A DNA stretch of 64,000 nt, taken from NCBI GenBank assembly GCA_002479255.1, contig DLMJ01000035.1:1-64000 (forward strand). The letters run 5' to 3'. Below the pieces are notes generated by a model, which was not told where the DNA came from, searched no databases, and saw nothing but the letters and a program-made list of their open reading frames with translations. Origin of the DNA: Candidatus Binatus soli (lineage in GTDB: Bacteria; Desulfobacterota; Binatia; Binatales; Binataceae). A program made the translations under genes and the position numbers. Positions 31,631-42,236 of the stretch are shown in pieces; positions within the stretch are counted from its first letter, which is position 1, and each line of letters starts with the position of its first letter.

Positions 31631-32851
31631 ATGAGCGAAGCAACCGCGCTTGGGGCGTCGCAGGATTTCTACTTCAATCCGTGGGACGAGAACTTCCGCG
31701 CCAATCCGTATCCGCATTACAAGCCGTTGCTCGCCGGTCCGCCGCGTATTCTCGATTTGTTCGGGCCGATCGCGATGGTCACTCGCTACGGCGACGTGAT
31801 GGCGGTGCTGCGCGACCATGCCCATTTCTCGAGCGAGCGGCCGCGCGATCCCGCCGAACCTCCGAACGAGGGGCCGTTTGCCGGCGCACGCACGATGCTG
31901 TTTTCCGATCCGCCGATGCATACCCGGCTGCGCCGCCTGGTGTCGCGTGATTTCACGCCGCGGCGAATCCGCGATCTCGAGCCGCGAATCCGCGAGATCG
32001 CGAAAAATCTCATCAACCATGCCCAGCGCAAGGGCGAGCTCGACGTGATGAGCGGGTTTGCGAACGCGCTGCCGGTGATGGTTATCGCAGAGATGCTCGG
32101 CGTGCCGCCGGACCATTACGAACAGTTCAAGCACTGGTCCGACACGGTGGTATCGGGCGACAACACTCTGCCCGGGACTCCGCTGCCGCAGCAATTTCAC
32201 ACCGCGACCAAGGCGCTGCGCAGCTATTTCGCCGAGCAGATTGAGCGGCGGCGCAAGAATCCCGGCGCCGACCTGATAAGCGCGCTGGTCGCCGCGCACG
32301 ACGACGCCGAAGCGATGAACGCGGGCGAATTGCTGGCGTTCGTGCTGCTCCTGCTGCTGGCCGGTAACGAGACCACGACCAATCTGATCGGCAACGGGAT
32401 GCTCGCGCTCGGGCGCAATCCCGCGCAGATGAATCTACTGAGGCAAAGGCCGGAGCTGATGGCCAGGGCGATCGAGGAGATCCTGCGCTACGACGGACCG
32501 GTGCAGTCCACCGTTCGCTTCACGAAGGAAGATACGATACTCGGCGGGACCGAGCTGCCGGCCAATCTCGGTTGCTTCATAATCCTTGCCGCGGCAAATC
32601 GCGATCCGGCGCAGTTCGAAGATCCCGATCGTTTCGACATCACGCGCGAGCCTCGCGACCACTTTGCGTTCGGCGAGGGAATCCACTTCTGCATCGGCGC
32701 GCCGCTGGCGCGGATGGAGGGTGCGATCGCGATCGGCGCGATGCTCGAGCGCTTCCCGCGGCTGCGGCTGAAAGACCCCGCGATGAAACCGGTTTACAAG
32801 GGGTCGTACTTTTTGCGCGGTCTCGAGTCATTGCCGGTCGCGATCGATTGA
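31631..32851 (+). CDS. Cytochrome P450
   Basis: A 406-residue soluble bacterial P450. The I-helix oxygen-activation motif is LLLAGNETTTNLIG (near 240), the ExxR of helix K is EEILRYDGPVQSTVR (near 283) and the haem-thiolate loop is FGEGIHFCIGAPLARMEG (Cys near 352). Electron donors (ferredoxin, reductase) are not adjacent. It resembles the CYP families that hydroxylate fatty acids, terpenoids or steroids, but the substrate cannot be given. GGAGG lies just upstream of the ATG. The MFS transporter begins 6 bases later and may move the substrate or product. Confidence 0.93.
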   Translation: MSEATALGASQDFYFNPWDENFRANPYPHYKPLLAGPPRILDLFGPIAMVTRYGDVMAVLRDHAHFSSERPRDPAEPPNEGPFAGARTMLFSDPPMHTRLRRLVSRDFTPRRIRDLEPRIREIAKNLINHAQRKGELDVMSGFANALPVMVIAEMLGVPPDHYEQFKHWSDTVVSGDNTLPGTPLPQQFHTATKALRSYFAEQIERRRKNPGADLISALVAAHDDAEAMNAGELLAFVLLLLLAGNETTTNLIGNGMLALGRNPAQMNLLRQRPELMARAIEEILRYDGPVQSTVRFTKEDTILGGTELPANLGCFIILAAANRDPAQFEDPDRFDITREPRDHFAFGEGIHFCIGAPLARMEGAIAIGAMLERFPRLRLKDPAMKPVYKGSYFLRGLESLPVAID

Positions 32852-32857
32852 ATCCAG

Positions 32858-34180
32858 ATGACCGATCCCGCCAGCGCGCCCGATTTGAAACCCGAAACCG
32901 GGCATGTGGCTGAGGAAGCAGGCCGCCGGAGTGTCAACCTTGGTCTGCTGGGCAGGACGCCGCCGTTCACCAAGCGCCAGCGCCGGGTATTCTGGATCGC
33001 ATCAACCGCGGGCTTTTTCGATCAATACGATCGCGCCCTGCTGAGTCTCGCGCTCAAGCAAATTCAGGCGGGGCTCAAGATCGCGGAGGCGCACCTTGGC
33101 GCCGTGCTCTCGGTGATCCGGCTCGGCTACCTGCTGGCGTTGCTGATGACTCCCTTTGCCGACGTGTTCGGGCGCCGCCGGCTGCTGCTCTACACGGTCT
33201 TCGGCTACACGATTTTCACCGGCCTTATCGCGATCGCGCCGGGCGAGCGGAGCTTTGCAGCGTTTGAAATAATTGCGCGCGCGTTCGCCGGCGCCGAAGC
33301 CGCAATCGCGATGGTGATAGTGGCGGAGGAAGTTGACGCTGCCAATCGCGGATGGGCGATTGGACTGCTCGGCGCGGTGTCGTCGATGGGCTACGGCCTG
33401 GCCGCGATCGTGTTCGCGTTTATCAATGTGATTCCTTACGGATGGCGCGGACTGTACGTGATCGCGCTGGTGCCGCTGGTGCTGATCATTCCGCTGCGGC
33501 GCTTGCTGCCCGAAAGCGCGCGCTTCGAGAAAGAGAAGCTCGAAGGGCTGCAGCCGGTGAAGATCTGGCAGCCGCTCGTGCAGTTGTACAGCGCGTACCC
33601 GGGACGGCTCGTCATGATACTGTCGGTGGCGTTTCTGAGCTCGATGGGCGGCAACGTGTCAGGCTTTCTGTTTCCGAAGTTTCTGCAGGAGACGCATCAT
33701 TGGTCGCCGGGCAACGTCTCGTCGTTGTTTCTGTTCGGCGGTGCTTTCGGAATATTGGGCTCGATCGTCGCGGGCCGCCTGAGCGATCGCTATGGGCGGC
33801 GCGTGATGGGGGCGGCGTTCACGTTCCTGTCGCCGCTGTTGACTATCTGGATGTATACGGCGCCGGGCTGGTCGATTGTTCCAGTATGGATGTTGGAAAT
33901 ATTTTTCGACATCGCGTCGGGCAACATTCTGGCTGCCTACAGCGCGGAGTTGTTTCCGACCTCTTATCGTTCGACCGCGGGGAGCGCGCTCCTGGTCGCG
34001 GGCACGACCGGCGGCGCACTGGGGTTGTTCCTGGAGGGCGTGCTGTTCCGGTTCACCGGCTCGCACGCGCGAGCGATCTGCTACGTGACGGTCTTCTGGA
34101 TAATCGCGCCGGCGATCATATTGTTCTTTCCGGAGACCTCGGGACGAGAGCTCGAGGATATCTCGCCGGAAACAACCTGA
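32858..34180 (+). CDS. MFS transporter
   Basis: A 440-residue polytopic protein with 12 predicted membrane helices and a basic N-terminal cytoplasmic stretch of about 40 residues. The inter-helix 2-3 signature is DVFGRRRLLLYT and its repeat in the second half is LSDRYGRRVMGAA. The large central loop includes LPESARFEKEKLEGLQPVKI, as in the sugar porter and aromatic/organic-acid H+ symporter families. It follows the P450 gene by 6 bases and is probably in the same transcript. Import of the P450's substrate is plausible but unproved. Confidence 0.9.
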   Translation: MTDPASAPDLKPETGHVAEEAGRRSVNLGLLGRTPPFTKRQRRVFWIASTAGFFDQYDRALLSLALKQIQAGLKIAEAHLGAVLSVIRLGYLLALLMTPFADVFGRRRLLLYTVFGYTIFTGLIAIAPGERSFAAFEIIARAFAGAEAAIAMVIVAEEVDAANRGWAIGLLGAVSSMGYGLAAIVFAFINVIPYGWRGLYVIALVPLVLIIPLRRLLPESARFEKEKLEGLQPVKIWQPLVQLYSAYPGRLVMILSVAFLSSMGGNVSGFLFPKFLQETHHWSPGNVSSLFLFGGAFGILGSIVAGRLSDRYGRRVMGAAFTFLSPLLTIWMYTAPGWSIVPVWMLEIFFDIASGNILAAYSAELFPTSYRSTAGSALLVAGTTGGALGLFLEGVLFRFTGSHARAICYVTVFWIIAPAIILFFPETSGRELEDISPETT

Positions 34181-34225
34181 TCTGATTCCCCGCGGCTCAT
34201 CGACGCGCTAGATTTGCGCCCAGCC

Positions 34226-34708
34226 ATGGGAGCAACGTTGCGTCGCCGCTTGCGCCTCCGATTCGGCCCATTTGCGCCCGTGGTCATCCTGCTCGCGTTG
34301 CTCGGATGCGCGCGCGGTCCATGCGTCACGATAGTCGGCGCTGACGGCAAGCCGCGCGCCACAGTTGCGGTCGAAGTGGCGAACACGGACGCGCAGCGCG
34401 AGCTCGGCCTGATGTATCGCAAGCATCTCGACGAGAATGCGGGGATGATCTTTGTTTTCCCGGATACGGCGCGCCGGAATTACTGGATGCACAATACGCC
34501 GATTCCGCTCGACATGATTTTCGCGGATGCGGCGCGCCGGGTGATTGGAATCGTCGTGAACGCGGAGCCGTTTTCCGACAAGCTGGTCGGCGTCGAAGGC
34601 GACTCGCAGTATGTGCTCGAAGTGAACGGCGGTTTCTGCGCAAAGAACGGGATCAAGGCCGGCGACCGATTCGATTTCTCCGGGTTTTCACCCCGCACCT
34701 CGGAATAA
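34226..34708 (+). CDS. DUF192 lipoprotein/secreted protein
   Basis: A 160-residue protein with a lipoprotein-like signal (VVILLALLGCARG, Cys near 28) and then the DUF192 core: VEVANTDAQRELGLMYRKHL, GMIFVFPDTARRNYWMHNTP, PLDMIFADAARRVIGIV and SQYVLEVNGGFCAKNGIKAG. The domain is widespread in bacteria and archaea with no established biochemical role. ATG 34226 is preferred over a TTG four codons earlier. It is followed by a terminator-like hairpin, so it ends the unit. Confidence 0.85.
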   Translation: MGATLRRRLRLRFGPFAPVVILLALLGCARGPCVTIVGADGKPRATVAVEVANTDAQRELGLMYRKHLDENAGMIFVFPDTARRNYWMHNTPIPLDMIFADAARRVIGIVVNAEPFSDKLVGVEGDSQYVLEVNGGFCAKNGIKAGDRFDFSGFSPRTSE

Positions 34709-34755
34709 TCGGGCGCTTTAACCGGCGGCGAACATGCGGTATCTATCTTGCCGGT

Positions 34756-34778
34756 GGCGCGTGACTGGCGCCTTTTTG
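34756..34778 (+). terminator. Probable Rho-independent terminator after the DUF192 gene
   Basis: GGCGC (34756-34760) and GCGCC (34768-34772) form a short GC stem with a 7-base loop, followed by TTTTTG. Confidence 0.5.
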
Positions 34779-34814
34779 TTTGGCGTCTATCTCGCTTTAT
34801 CGCGGTTGTGACAA

Positions 34815-36365
34815 ATGGGCCTTAAAGAAAATCTCGAACAACTCAAGCGGCTCACGCGCGAGGCGGAGGCGGCCGGCGGCCAGGACCGGCTCAAGAAGCA
34901 ACGCGCACAGGGCCGCATGACCGCGCGCGAGCGTGTCGAGTTTCTCCTCGACCGTGACTCGTTCGTCGAGATCGACAAGTTCAAGACGCATCGAATCACA
35001 GACTTCGACATGGCGGAGAAAAAAATCCCCGGCGATGGGGTCGTGACAGGCTACGGCACGATCGGCGGGCGGCAGGTGTGCATCTTCAGCCACGATTTCA
35101 CGGTCTTCGGCGGCAGCCTGTCGGGCGCGTTCGCGGAGAAAGTCTGCAAGGTGATGGACCTCGCGATGAAGACCGGATGCCCGGTGATCGGGCTCAACGA
35201 CGGCAGCGGCGCGCGAATCCAGGAGGGCGTCGTGTCGCTGGCGGGCTACGCGGATATTTTTCTGCGCAACGTAATGTCGTCGGGAGTGATCCCGCAAATT
35301 TCCGCGATCATGGGACCGTGCGCCGGCGGCGCGGTGTATTCGCCGGCGATGACGGACTTCATCGTGATGGTGCGCGATACCTCGTACATGTTCATCACCG
35401 GGCCCGACGTGATCCGGGCGACCACGCACGAAGAGGTCACGATGCAGGAGCTTGGCGGCGCAGATACGCATAGCCAGAAGTCGGGCGTGTGCCATCTTGA
35501 GGCCGACGACGACGCGGGCGCGCTCGCGATGATCCGCGAGCTGCTTTCATATATTCCGTCGAACAATGTCGAAGACCCGCCATTCGTCGCGAGCGGTGAC
35601 GACCCCGCCCGCTGCGATGCCGCGCTCGATTCGATCGTCCCCGAAAATCCCAACAAGGCTTACGACATGGGCGGGATTATCCGGCGCGTGGTCGATGAGG
35701 GCCAGTTCCTGGAAGTGCAGAAGGATTACGCGCACAACATGCTGATCGGGTTCGCGCGGCTCGGCGGCTACTCGGTCGGCGTGGTCGCGAATCAGCCGGC
35801 CTTTCTGGCGGGATGCCTCGATATCGACTCGTCGGTGAAGGCGGCGCGATTTGTGCGCTTCTGCGACGCGTTCAACATTCCGCTTGTCACGTTCGTGGAT
35901 GTGCCGGGCTTTCTGCCCGGTACCTCGCAGGAGTTCGCCGGAATTATCAGGCATGGTGCGAAGCTGCTCTACGCGTTCTGCGAGGCCACCGTGCCCAAGG
36001 TGACGGTGATAACGCGCAAGGCTTACGGCGGTGCGTACGACGTCATGTCGTCGAAGCATATTCGCGGCGATTTCAACTTTGCGTATCCGAGCGCCGAGAT
36101 CGCGGTGATGGGACCCGAGCAGGCCATCAACATTGTTTTTCGCAACGAGCTCGCCAAGGCCAAAGATGCAGTCGCCGAGCGCGCGCGGCTGGCCGAGGAC
36201 TATCGCAAAACTTTTGCGAATCCGTTCAAGGCGGCTGAGCTCGGCTATATCGATGAAGTGATCATGCCGCGCGACACGCGCCCCAGGCTGATCGGCGCGC
36301 TCAAGGCGCTCGCGAACAAGCGCGACAAGAATCCGCCGCGCAAGCACGGCAATATTCCACTTTGA
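34815..36365 (+). CDS. pccB: Acyl-CoA (propionyl-CoA) carboxylase, carboxyltransferase (beta) subunit
   Basis: A 516-residue carboxyltransferase that moves CO2 from biotin to an acyl-CoA. Characteristic blocks are RLTREAEAAGGQDRLKKQRA at the start, GSGARIQEGVVSLAGYADIF, MGPCAGGAVYSPAMTDF (first oxyanion loop) and VPGFLPGTSQEFAGIIRHGA plus VITRKAYGGAYDVMSSKH (second half). This is the propionyl/methylcrotonyl type rather than the split AccD. It heads a module with biotin carboxylase, biotin carrier and methylmalonyl-CoA mutase, which makes propionyl-CoA the likeliest substrate. No strong ribosome binding site is seen before the ATG. Confidence 0.92.
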   Translation: MGLKENLEQLKRLTREAEAAGGQDRLKKQRAQGRMTARERVEFLLDRDSFVEIDKFKTHRITDFDMAEKKIPGDGVVTGYGTIGGRQVCIFSHDFTVFGGSLSGAFAEKVCKVMDLAMKTGCPVIGLNDGSGARIQEGVVSLAGYADIFLRNVMSSGVIPQISAIMGPCAGGAVYSPAMTDFIVMVRDTSYMFITGPDVIRATTHEEVTMQELGGADTHSQKSGVCHLEADDDAGALAMIRELLSYIPSNNVEDPPFVASGDDPARCDAALDSIVPENPNKAYDMGGIIRRVVDEGQFLEVQKDYAHNMLIGFARLGGYSVGVVANQPAFLAGCLDIDSSVKAARFVRFCDAFNIPLVTFVDVPGFLPGTSQEFAGIIRHGAKLLYAFCEATVPKVTVITRKAYGGAYDVMSSKHIRGDFNFAYPSAEIAVMGPEQAINIVFRNELAKAKDAVAERARLAEDYRKTFANPFKAAELGYIDEVIMPRDTRPRLIGALKALANKRDKNPPRKHGNIPL

Positions 36366-36479
36366 CCAAAAGCGTCCGCACCGGCCGCCGCGCGCGGTTA
36401 GCTCGCGTGGGCTGGATTCAGTATACAATTTGGAGAACGTGAGCGCGGTCTGAAAGAAGGTCGGCGCCAGGGAAAATTG

Positions 36480-37994
36480 ATGTTCAAGCGGATTCTAATC
36501 GCCAACCGCGGAGAGATCGCGGTGCGGATCATCCGCGCATGCCGCGAGTTGGGAATCGAGTCGGTCGCCGTCTACTCGGACGCCGATCGCGCCGCGCTGC
36601 ACGTGCGCGAAGCCGATCATGCCTACCCGGTCGGTCCGGCGCCGGCTGCCGAGAGCTATCTTAACACCGCGAAAATTCTTGAGGCCGCGAAATCTTCCAA
36701 GGCCGACGCGGTTCATCCGGGTTACGGCTTTTTCTCCGAACGCGCCGCGTTTGCGCGCTCGGTGCAGCGGGCCGGCCTGACCTGGATCGGGCCGCCGGCG
36801 GACGCGATCGAGCGGATGGGCGACAAGGTCGAGGCGCGCAAATTGATGTCGGCGGCGGGAGTGCCGGTCGTGCCGGGCTCGCCGGGGACGTTGGAGACCG
36901 AGGCGGAAGTAGCCGCGTTCGCGAAAAAGATCGGGTTTCCAATCATGGTGAAGGCGGCCGCGGGCGGCGGCGGCAAGGGGCTGCGCTTCGTCGAGAACGG
37001 CAAAGACCTCGCGTCAGTGGTGCGCACGGTCTCAAGCGAGGCCAAGTCGTCGTTCGGCGACGGGCGCTTTTACGTCGAGAAATTTCTGAAGCGACCGCGC
37101 CATATCGAAGTGCAGGTGCTCGCCGACGCGCACGGCAACATCGTCCATGTCTTCGAGCGCGAATGCTCGATTCAGCGGCGCCATCAGAAGGTCGTCGAGG
37201 AATCGCCGTCGCCGTTTATCACGGCGAAGATGCGGGCGGAGATGGGCGAGGTCGCGGTGCGCGCGGCCAAGGCGGTGAACTACGTCAGCGCGGGAACGAT
37301 CGAGTTCCTGGTCGACGCAGAGCGCAACTTTTACTTCCTCGAGATGAACACGCGCATCCAGGTCGAGCATCCGGTGACCGAGCTGGTGACGGGCGTGGAC
37401 CTGGTGCGCGCGCAAATCGAAATCGCCGCGGGCGCGAAGCTGCCGTTCAAGCAAAAAGATCTCACCCAACGCGGCTGGGCGATCGAGTGCCGAATCTACG
37501 CGGAAGATCCGGCGGCCGGCTTCGCACCGGCGCCGGGAAAGATCGAGACGCTCAGATTTCCCGACGGTCCGGGGGTGCGCAACGACACGGGAGTTTATCC
37601 GGGCGCCGAAGTGCCGGTATTTTACGACCCGATGATCTCGAAGCTGGCGGTGTGGGGCGCGAATCGCGAGCAGGCGATCGACAGGATGCGGCGGGCGCTC
37701 GGCGAATTCGTAATTTCCGGCGATCTGCGCACCAACCTCGACTTCCATCGCTGGATTATGACGCATCCCAAGTTTTTGAAAGGTGAATTCGATACCTATT
37801 TTATCGACCGCGAGTATCATCCGAATGAAAACGGCGCCGCGCCGCGCGGTGCGGAACTGGCGGCGATATTTCTCGCGGCGATCGCAGCGCAGAAAAATGC
37901 CAACCACGGCAATGGCGCCGGCGCACAGCCGGTGGCCGCGCCGCAGGCGTCCGCATGGCGGGCGATCGGCCGGTTCGACACGCTGAGGAGATAG
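36480..37994 (+). CDS. Acyl-CoA carboxylase, biotin carboxylase (alpha) subunit
   Basis: A 504-residue ATP-grasp enzyme that carboxylates biotin. It shows the N-terminal fold FKRILIANRGEIAVRIIRAC, the SKADAVHPGYGFFSERAAFA signature, the glycine-rich ATP loop KAAAGGGGKGLRFVENG, the HIEVQVLADAHGNIVHVFER and ERECSIQRRHQKVVEESPSP segments and the active-site EMNTRIQVEHPVTELVTGVD. It lacks a fused biotin domain, which is supplied by the next gene 15 bases away. The C-terminal ~30 residues are low-complexity. ATG 36480 was chosen over the preceding in-frame TTG; AGGGA lies upstream. Confidence 0.93.
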   Translation: MFKRILIANRGEIAVRIIRACRELGIESVAVYSDADRAALHVREADHAYPVGPAPAAESYLNTAKILEAAKSSKADAVHPGYGFFSERAAFARSVQRAGLTWIGPPADAIERMGDKVEARKLMSAAGVPVVPGSPGTLETEAEVAAFAKKIGFPIMVKAAAGGGGKGLRFVENGKDLASVVRTVSSEAKSSFGDGRFYVEKFLKRPRHIEVQVLADAHGNIVHVFERECSIQRRHQKVVEESPSPFITAKMRAEMGEVAVRAAKAVNYVSAGTIEFLVDAERNFYFLEMNTRIQVEHPVTELVTGVDLVRAQIEIAAGAKLPFKQKDLTQRGWAIECRIYAEDPAAGFAPAPGKIETLRFPDGPGVRNDTGVYPGAEVPVFYDPMISKLAVWGANREQAIDRMRRALGEFVISGDLRTNLDFHRWIMTHPKFLKGEFDTYFIDREYHPNENGAAPRGAELAAIFLAAIAAQKNANHGNGAGAQPVAAPQASAWRAIGRFDTLRR

Positions 37995-38009
37995 CCGGGA
38001 CTGTTACCG

Positions 38010-38513
38010 ATGCGGTACCTCGTGACGCTTGGCGCTCAGGAACACGAAATCGAGATTGAAGAGCTCGCCGCGGACTCGTTCGCGATTCGTTTCGGTGAGA
38101 ATCGTTTCGAAGCCGATTTGCGCACGGTCGGGCCGGTGTCCTTTTCGGTGATTATCAACAATCGCTCGTTCGATTTTGACGTGGCGCGCGACGGCGAGGA
38201 AACTGTGGTTGCGTCGCGGAGCGGATCGACGCGGCTCACGGTCGCCGATGCGGCGCGACGGACGGCGCGCGCGGCCGGCAAGCGGCGCGAGGTCAGCGGC
38301 CGCGTGGAAATAAAATCCGCGATGCCGGGCCGGGTGGTTAACGTGCTGGTCGCGCCGGGAGACGAAGTCAAAGCGGAACAGGGAATTATCATCGTCGAAG
38401 CGATGAAGATGGAAAACGAAGTCAAGGCGCCCAAGGCCGGCAAGGTCGTGGAAGTGAAGGTGGTCGCGGGGCAGGCGGTCGAGAAGGGCCAACTGATGAT
38501 GGTCATCGAGTAG
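38010..38513 (+). CDS. Biotin carboxyl carrier protein of the acyl-CoA carboxylase
   Basis: A 167-residue protein. The N-terminal half (RYLVTLGAQEHEIEIEELAA, SFSVIINNRSFDFDVARDG) is a beta-rich BT-like domain that would hold the carrier to the alpha and beta subunits. The C-terminal 80 residues are a lipoyl/biotinyl domain with the biotinylation motif VEAMKMENEVKAP, Lys being modified. It follows the biotin carboxylase gene by 15 bases, so the three carboxylase genes form one unit of separate polypeptides. Confidence 0.92.
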   Translation: MRYLVTLGAQEHEIEIEELAADSFAIRFGENRFEADLRTVGPVSFSVIINNRSFDFDVARDGEETVVASRSGSTRLTVADAARRTARAAGKRREVSGRVEIKSAMPGRVVNVLVAPGDEVKAEQGIIIVEAMKMENEVKAPKAGKVVEVKVVAGQAVEKGQLMMVIE

Positions 38514-38604
38514 CAGCGCCAGCCGCATGCGACCGCCTGCTGAGGGATACAATTTGGCCGGAACGGTTCTCAAAAAGAAGATTCCGGAGTGATACGATTG
38601 CGCA

Positions 38605-39717
38605 ATGCTTGAGCGACGGACTCTTTTCCTGGTGGTTGCTTTCTTCTTGACGGTCTGCCCCGGCCAGGGGAACGCAAGATCCTTCACCTACAGGTTGCAC
38701 AAGCCACAGAATAACCAGGAGTTCTCGACCCTGCATTCGATGCCCGATGGTGCCTTGCTGGTGGTCACCAAGCAGCGCGAACAGCCCAAGCAAATCTGGA
38801 AGCTGCGGCGCATCGCGGACTGGGCCACCTCGCAACCGCGTGAGGACGAGCTGGATGTCGACGTGGGGCCGAATGATGAACCAATCGATTCAAATTTTCA
38901 AGGAGACCGGGTGGATCGGAACGATCAGCTCTTAATGGACCCCGCAGCGAATTATCTCGTGGTCCGTTTGAGCCAGAACGCAGACAAATGGAACGAGGCT
39001 CTCCCCGGCGAATCTGCAAAGCCGCTATCTGTCCTGAACATTATCGATCTCCACGGGTTCAAGCTGCTCAGCCGCGTCGTGGTCACCGATCCTCTGCTGG
39101 CCGCAGGCGACATGGGTTTCAGCCCCAGCGGGGCCTTCGTAGTGAGCGGCCTTCAGGAGTATAAGCGCGAAACGATCGACGGCAACGTGACCCTTACCGG
39201 CCAGTATGCGGTGGAAACCTTAACTCTTCCCGGCCTGAAGCCTGAAACGGTGTGTACTTATACCATTATCAACAAACTCTGGCTCGCCGAGAGCGCTTCG
39301 ACGCCGGAAGAAAAGGCATGTGGGCCGAAACTCGCTCCGCTTGGTTTCTCCTCGTTAGACGATTTGCATAACAATCTCAACCCCTTTGGACGGATGACAC
39401 GCATCGCGGCCTACTCGAGGAGGGTTCCACCCCAGTCGCCTTGGGGTTGCACATGCCCGGATCTGTCCGGGGACCTGAGATATGAGCTGCTCGATTGCGA
39501 CCAGAGCCACGTTATGTTCGAACTTGACCCCTCGTATTATCGTGGGTTCAGGGTTTTCAAACTCGCGAATGGAACACAAATCATGGATTTGAAGCTGCCG
39601 CGCAGCAACATGTGGGGCCGCCCGCAGTTTTCCGGCGTGCTTGCCACGAGCGGCGAGGTCACATACGTGGTTCTATTGCGTGACGGCGCCGAACTGGAAG
39701 GCTACCGCGTACCTTAG
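38605..39717 (+). CDS. Secreted protein of unknown function, possibly beta-propeller-like
   Basis: A 370-residue protein with a signal peptide (LFLVVAFFLTVCPGQGNARS). The mature part has repeated strand-turn patterns (LHSMPDGALLVVTKQREQPK, LMDPAANYLVVRLSQN, DMGFSPSGAFVVSGLQ, FSGVLATSGEVTYVVLL), reminiscent of WD40-like or YVTN propellers, and several Cys residues (CTYTI, ACGPK, WGCTCPD, LDCDQ) that may form disulfides. I do not recognise the family. It splits the carboxylase genes from the mutase gene and its TAG stop lies in the end of a 65-bp inverted-repeat element. This suggests that it was inserted. No functional link to propionate metabolism is evident. Confidence 0.6.
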   Translation: MLERRTLFLVVAFFLTVCPGQGNARSFTYRLHKPQNNQEFSTLHSMPDGALLVVTKQREQPKQIWKLRRIADWATSQPREDELDVDVGPNDEPIDSNFQGDRVDRNDQLLMDPAANYLVVRLSQNADKWNEALPGESAKPLSVLNIIDLHGFKLLSRVVVTDPLLAAGDMGFSPSGAFVVSGLQEYKRETIDGNVTLTGQYAVETLTLPGLKPETVCTYTIINKLWLAESASTPEEKACGPKLAPLGFSSLDDLHNNLNPFGRMTRIAAYSRRVPPQSPWGCTCPDLSGDLRYELLDCDQSHVMFELDPSYYRGFRVFKLANGTQIMDLKLPRSNMWGRPQFSGVLATSGEVTYVVLLRDGAELEGYRVP

Positions 39718-39780
39718 CAGGGTGTTGAAACACTCCTATCGAAGGGCAATTCGTGTCCTGAACCGTTCAACATCCTGTTA
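39716..39780. repeat. 65-bp inverted-repeat element (MITE-like)
   Basis: Left end AGCAGGGTGTTGAA (39716-39729) and right end TTCAACATCCTGTT (39766-39779) are complementary at 12 of 14 positions. The GGGTGTTGAA end resembles terminal repeats of some insertion sequences. There is no room for a transposase. Confidence 0.6.
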
Positions 39781-39793
39781 GAGGCAAGTTACG

Positions 39794-41467
<1,674 letters not shown>

Positions 41468-41612
41468 CACGGCGTTGGGCGGGCGGATTCATAGCAAGGA
41501 GACCGGAACCGGAGAAGGGGCGGCGCGCAGCGGATTTCGCGAGCGTCGCAAACCAACTGGAATTGTGGCAACCAACCGCGGCCACCCGCGCAATCGATGG
41601 GAGAGAAAATAA

Positions 41613-42176
41613 ATGGGGCCGATTCCGAAGGGGACATTCTTGACCAAGGGCGTGGGCCGGCATCGCGAGAAGCTGACTTCTTTCGAGCTGGCGCTGCGTT
41701 CGGCGGGAATCGCCGAGTTCAACCTCGTGCGCGTCAAATCGATTTTCCCGCCCAACTGCAAACTGCTCAGCCAGCAGGAAGGCTTGAAGTACCTGACGCC
41801 GGGGCAGATCGTTTTTGCCGTGATGAGCGATAACGCGACCAACGAACCGCATCGGCTCATAGCATCGTCGGTGGGGGTCGCGCTTCCCAGCAATCCGGCG
41901 CAGTACGGATACCTGTCCGAGCATCACAGCACGGGAGAAACGGATCAGAAGGCGGGCGACTACGCGGAGGATCTGGCGGCGATGATGCTGGCGACAATTC
42001 TTGGCATCGATTTCGATCCGAATCTGAGCTACGACGAGCGCAAGGATCTGTGGCGGATGTCGGACAAAATCGTAACGACGCGCAACGTCACGCAGTCGGC
42101 GATAGGCGATCGCGACGGGCTGTGGTCGTCGGTGGTCGCCGCGGCGGTGTTCGTCGATATCCCCAACGGCAAGTAG
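41613..42176 (+). CDS. Pyruvoyl-dependent arginine decarboxylase
   Basis: A 187-residue proenzyme. The family blocks are GTFLTKGVGRHREKLTSFEL, ALRSAGIAEFNLVRVKSIFP, KYLTPGQIVFAVMSDN, HRLIASSVGVALPSN and YGYLSEHHSTGE. Self-cleavage at the Ser-Ser of ASSVG would create the pyruvoyl group, giving a small beta and a larger alpha chain. The enzyme makes agmatine from arginine, the first step of one polyamine route or of acid resistance. GGGAGAG precedes the ATG. It lies 145 bases after the mutase and 60 before the selenoprotein; neither shows a metabolic link. Confidence 0.9.
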   Translation: MGPIPKGTFLTKGVGRHREKLTSFELALRSAGIAEFNLVRVKSIFPPNCKLLSQQEGLKYLTPGQIVFAVMSDNATNEPHRLIASSVGVALPSNPAQYGYLSEHHSTGETDQKAGDYAEDLAAMMLATILGIDFDPNLSYDERKDLWRMSDKIVTTRNVTQSAIGDRDGLWSSVVAAAVFVDIPNGK

Positions 42177-42236
42177 TTCGCGAGCGAACCACAACGCGCG
42201 TTTGAACGGCGCGAGACCGGCGGGTAGGCTTTGATC

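Noticed and set aside
31334..32299. 321-codon minus-strand frame opposite the P450 gene
   Set aside because: Antisense to a canonical P450 with all motifs; no homology features of its own.
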